From Siphonodentalium dalli (lineage: Eukaryota; Mollusca; Scaphopoda; Gadilida; Siphonodentaliidae), in assembly GCA_032622095.1 (NCBI GenBank), contig CP136067.1, positions 51,191,899 through 51,255,898 of the forward strand: 64,000 nt of DNA, given 5' to 3'. Made by a program: the position numbers and the translations under genes. Numbering within the stretch: the first letter of the stretch is position 1; the number at the start of each line of letters is the position of its first letter. The notes beneath the pieces were generated by a model. The model was given only the letters and a program-made list of their open reading frames with translations, had not been told where the DNA came from and ran no database searches. This document shows positions 60,060 to 64,000 of the stretch, piece after piece.

Positions 60060-61186
60060 GGAATGGAAATACAGAGACACGAGGTGTTGATATTCACACA
60101 CTGATCAGAGACTACAAGGGCCACGATGTATTGCATACCATGTATATTTTAGCCAGCGTATAACACCAGCGATAGCCGGACACAACATGCATGTTTGCTA
60201 TTCGATAAGACCGGATGTTTGGTTTCCTACCGGACAATTCCTTTAATTAGTATAAATAAATCATGAAGATTAAACATGCAACGTTGTAATCAATGAACTA
60301 AATATATGACCGTTCGAATGTGTTGTTTTGATCTATCTTAAATGTGTCGTGCTGAGGTGTGTATAGACCAAGTTCCTCAAGATGATTTGCAAAATGGCAT
60401 CGCAATTTGGTAAGCAGTTGATTGTTCGCGTATATTCCGAACATTATTCTCAAATAGTTCCGAAAAGGTAGCAAATTGTGACTCGCTTAGTTATTAAACA
60501 TATTGGTTAATCAACTGATAATTGGGATTCGGCCATTTGGGTCACGATTTTGAAAGGAAATGAGCAGAACTTTGAAACGGAACTGAGAGGGACCATAATC
60601 TGTTGCCATTCTGGCCTATTTGCATAAAAATTGATCAACTTAATACAGGGTGGATGTCAAGATGGCAGCCAGATCCCAATGTATTTTGCTCTATTTACTC
60701 TTGATAGCACTTTCAATGTGTGGTATGTGAATTGTGCTTTGAATAAAGCGTACCGAAGGTTGAAAAATGTATATATATATAACTGGACTGAAAGATATTT
60801 AGTAGCTCATAGATGAGCTTATTATCTGAACATTTCATAAGGGAACTACTCGCCAGTCGCCAAAGAGTATTTGGTAAAGTAAGGATTGTACGAGACTAAT
60901 AATACGAAGACAGCTATCCATTATAACATGATTCCTTGAACCATCGGGGAAAGGGGTCTTCGGTCTAGACTTTACACATATGTTAGTCTATTGAATATGG
61001 TATATAACTATTTATCACATGATTAGCACTATTTTCCGATGTAATATTCGAGCGTAATAGACACGTGTAATATCGTCGCGTGCAATGACGTCACGCTGCT
61101 CTTTGGGACAATGTTCGCTGGCTGCAGTTAACTGTTGTTCCTTTCGATAAAATTTTAGCGATTATATGATCATGTGATAAAAAGTA
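60060..61186. repeat. Upstream flank with dispersed repeat D copy (60,430-60,660)
   Basis: GGTAGCAAATTGTGACTCGC, TTATTAAACATATT and CTTTGAAACGGAACTGAGAG match 14,770-14,930. GATGTCAAGATGGCAGCC and GAGCTTATTATCTGAACATT (60,817) recall words near 14,010 and 18,995. No N-terminal transporter exon was recognised here. Confidence 0.6.
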
Positions 61187-61325
61187 TCTCAAACTCGTTC
61201 TATTTTATACGGAATTTATCAACCTCGTCCACTAAATTCTATTTGAGCCTCGGTAATCCTCGGCTCAAATCGAATTTAGTGAACTCGGTTGATAAATTCC
61301 GTATAAAATAGAAGCTCATGTGAGA
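61187..61325. repeat. Hairpin element with direct CTCG words
   Basis: Arms TCTATTTTATACGGAATTTATCAA (first 20 shown by TCTATTTTATACGGAATTTA) with the complement ending 61,312; CACTAAATTC with GAATTTAGTG; TTTGAGC with GCTCAAA. CTCG at 61,194, 61,224, 61,249, 61,259 and 61,284 (and CTCA at 61,315), always plus orientation, in mirrored pairs about 61,255. Confidence 0.85.
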
Positions 61326-61329
61326 TCCT

Positions 61330-62478
61330 CTATATATGACATATTAACTTTCTCATCTGTCTTTAACAACAAATGTGGTGTGATCTACAGGAACATCCAG
61401 CTGAAAGGACGCGTTGTTTGGGATACTAATATCCTGAATCCGACTGAGTGGTACTCAAAATGGTTTATATACGTTGTGCATGCGTATGGAGGTTACAAAC
61501 AACTCGAGTCAGCATAAAAAAAAATTCTGGCTGCTGATTGGTTGATTATCATTGAGGGAAATATCCCTAATCGGGAACAGAAAATCATAGCCTACTTAAA
61601 TATGGCGATCGTGTATGTTAAGATGTCCAGGAAGAGTCTGGTGGCGTTCAGAAGTTACGGAAGAGGTCTGGGTATTTTTATGCTGCTGATTTTTTTGCAG
61701 TAAATGGGGTAGTTGTGGAAATGCAAGATTATCGTTTGAAAAAAATACCGAAAAGGGCGCGTTTGTTGTCACATACTGGTGCAGAGGATGACGTTCTAAG
61801 GGAAAATTGACCACTTGAAGTTCAACTAGGTCAAACACATGGCCGGCGGGACTTTTAGTTAACACTGTCGCCTATGGAAAATAATTAGTTGTGTGTAACC
61901 TGGAGTGGAGATTCTCTTATAACATTTACTTCCTTGTGCCGAAACATGCTGCAGCTCAATGAAGACTATGCATGTGTCCTACTCTTAATATGACTATGGC
62001 TGGTTAGTGATTCTGAATAGTAACACAATGAATGAGGAATATGAAGTCAACTCCTGCTATTTATCTCCACATTCCATACTAATATGGAAAAGAATGAACT
62101 TCCCTGTCACTAATTATTGGATTAATTTCCCGACATGTTCGTACTTTTTGCCAGACACGTTGTGGACAATACTTATACGTTGTTGCTTAAATGGCAGCAT
62201 TCCGTTGGTAGGTGAGGAGCTAGTACTTGTACATTAAGGGCGAATTATTTGTTCTACATTCCAGCCATTTTGGTCCATAAACACCTCGGTGTGACACATT
62301 TAAGAGAGATCAAATTATACACACATTTGATACCAACGATAGTTCCATTTTACTTGAAATGAAAGTGGCAATGACACTAGCTCAACATGGTGGTGTTAAT
62401 AAAGTTATATTGGGTGTAAATAGAATAATTAAGAAGGAAGTAAAAGGATTCAGTAAAGGGATTGCATTGTGTATATAG
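61330..62478. other. No recognisable gene
   Basis: Several short ORFs without motifs. This is where the missing N-terminal SLC22 exon could lie on the minus strand, but I found no Cys-rich extracellular-loop coding sequence. Confidence 0.45.
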
Positions 62479-62845
62479 CAGTCTGTTCTCTCGAAACCCC
62501 GCACATTATCTGCTTATAATAATCTTGTTTTAGGTGTATAATGTGCTTAGAATCGCCTAAGTTTGAGTCGATATTGTGAGGAAAATGAAATCGATTTATT
62601 CACTTTATCGACTCAGTCTCATAATGAGGCGCTTCTAAGCATATTGTGTGCTGACAATGACATAAAGAAGCCAACTCACGACGTTTCAGATGTACGCACT
62701 GTAACACGTGTTTCCACTGTGGCCTGCGTCATAAAACGAAATAACGGGTATGCGTCCATTATCTGCTTACTTCGGAATAAAATAATCAAATACTAGTTGT
62801 ACCTATTTCACATTTTATGTCGATTATTTGCGCGAGGATATGTTG
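62479..62845 (+). repeat. Dispersed repeat A, 367-bp copy
   Basis: CAGTCTGTTCTCTCGAAACC to CGCGAGGATATGTTGG, with TCATAATGAGGCG, CATAAAACGAAATAACGGGT and TATCTGCTTACTTC. Confidence 0.85.
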
Positions 62846-62869
62846 GAAATTTTCGGAGAAATGGACTGC

Positions 62870-63720
62870 TCGCATCTAGAGGTTACTGCAAAGAACTATA
62901 TGAAGTTTGGTGAATATTGGATGAGGGATGTGGCATGTAGGGAGTGTCGAAGGATTTATTCATGCAAATAGTAAAATCTAAGATGGCTGTTGGCGGTCAT
63001 GTTTTCAACGAATTTCGGAAAAAAAATCAATAGCCCAAGAGGTCTCCCTGAAGATCCGTATGTATTCAAATTTGAAAACCAAGATGGCTGCAAGCGGCCA
63101 TGTTTTTTAAACCAATTTCGGAAATAATCGATGGCTCTGATCTGGAGGTCACCAAAAGATCCGTATGATCGGATGAGAGATGTGGCCTGTAGTGTGTACC
63201 GAAGGATTTAGTCATGCAAAGAGTAAAATACAAGATGGCCGCTGGCGGTCATGTTTTCCAACGCAATTCGGAAATATTGTATGGCTCCCATCTAGTGGTC
63301 ATCATGATGATCCATATCGAATTTGGTGGCGATCAAATGATGGATGTGGCCGGTTGGGTGTGCAAAATATGTAGTCATTCAAAGAGTAAAATCCAAGACG
63401 GCGCTGCCGGCGGCCATGTTTTTCTTCGAAAATCGCTACAATTTGGTGGCTCCCATCTAGAGATGATCCTATGCCATGCCTGTACATTTTTACAATAAAT
63501 ACGGAGTGCATGTTTTGCTGATGGATTCAAGTTTGAAATCCAAAATGACTGTTGGCGGTCATGTGTTTTTTTTTATCGAATTTCGGTAAAAGAAAAAATC
63601 GATGGCTCCCATCTGGAGGTCACCCCGAAGATACATATGAAGTTCCATGATGATCAGATGAGGCCTGTAGGGTGAGCCAAATTAATTTGTTGACGGCTGC
63701 ACGGACGGACGACGGGTGCC
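62870..63720. repeat. Tandem repeat array with AAGATGGC(C/T)G words
   Basis: Five diverged units of about 100-160 bp. Each has AA(A/G)T..AAGATGGC.G...GGCGGTCATGTTTT, TTCGG, ATGGCTCCCATCT.GAGGTCA and GATGATC.(G/T)ATG. Ends with CTGCACGGACGGACGACGGG, comparable to the ACGGACGGAC tail of the 2.05-2.95 kb array. Confidence 0.8.
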
Positions 63721-64000
63721 AACCCATGGCAATAGCTCAAACTCTACAAAGTAAAGTTGAGTTAAAAATGGTCCACACCTGAAAAGTGAAATTTGGATGT
63801 CAAGTTAGTGAGAGAAATCCTGGTAATTTCAGTGGTTACAATAGAAACAATTAACCAGTGTGAATCAGAAATGTAGATTTTCAATGTATATAATGCAGAT
63901 CAGTCAATTGTATTTATCAACCACTACTTGTAAGCGATTACTGGGCTCGCTGAGGCAAGCAGTATCTATCAGTTTTCATAATATGGCCCAATTTTGAGGC

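Noticed and set aside
61596-61865. Minus ORF as the missing N-terminal SLC22 exon
   Set aside because: No TM1, no Cys-rich extracellular loop, and no donor consistent with a phase 0 junction.

Overview
This is eukaryotic, probably marine-invertebrate DNA. It is AT-rich and intron-rich, full of decayed transposons, and has no operons. Molluscan origin is a guess. It rests on the style of the repeats (paired AAGATGGCGGCC-type words, zinc-knuckle and RRM-type LINE ORF1 proteins, tRNA-derived SINEs) and not on any single diagnostic gene.

The only host gene I can reconstruct is one organic cation/anion transporter of the SLC22 (MFS) family on the minus strand. It spans at least 18,585 to 60,057. 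I placed eight exons by hand (60,057-59,833; 57,178-56,980; 54,910-54,677; 46,431-46,297; 45,662-45,580; 24,366-24,246; 19,568-19,496; 18,806-18,585). All intron phases agree and together the exons give about 430 residues. The N-terminal exon was not found. The copy carries three separate lesions: a 1-nt frameshift near 57,151, a changed splice acceptor (AT instead of AG) at 46,432-46,433, and an in-frame TGA at 24,293-24,295. It is therefore most likely a young pseudogene, unless these are assembly errors. Most mobile elements in the right two thirds of the window sit inside its introns, especially the 21-kb intron between 45.6 and 24.4 kb.

Layout. 0-18.5 kb: intergenic. It holds diverged tandem arrays (0.54-1.33, 2.05-2.95, 6.37-6.87 and 12.8-13.7 kb), a decayed piggyBac-like transposase (9.7-11.8 kb), short palindromes and a decayed LINE ORF1 (16.8-17.9 kb). 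18.6-24.4 kb: last three transporter exons, a (CT)n run and a 5'-truncated LINE. 26.4-33.1 kb: a giant palindrome of about 2.5-kb arms, whose left arm is split by a hAT-type element that keeps a two-exon BED zinc finger. 34.1-41.6 kb: a second LINE with ORF1 and ORF2, split by a 2.97-kb TIR element flanked by CAG duplications; a tRNA-type SINE lies within that element. 42-49 kb: dispersed repeats and three small TIR or palindromic elements around two transporter exons. 49.9-53.6 kb: a piggyBac-type MITE with TTAA duplications, directly abutting a second giant palindrome. That palindrome's 1.3-kb arms carry a decayed nuclease-like ORF reading outward. 54.7-60.1 kb: three transporter exons. 60-64 kb: dispersed repeats and a tandem array.

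The most unusual signal is a set of hairpin elements (12.5, 24.1, 46.8, 57.8 and 61.2 kb, weaker at 11.9 kb). Their otherwise complementary arms are interrupted at mirrored positions by the same CTCG tetranucleotide in direct orientation. I recognised no tRNA or rRNA genes and no CRISPR array.
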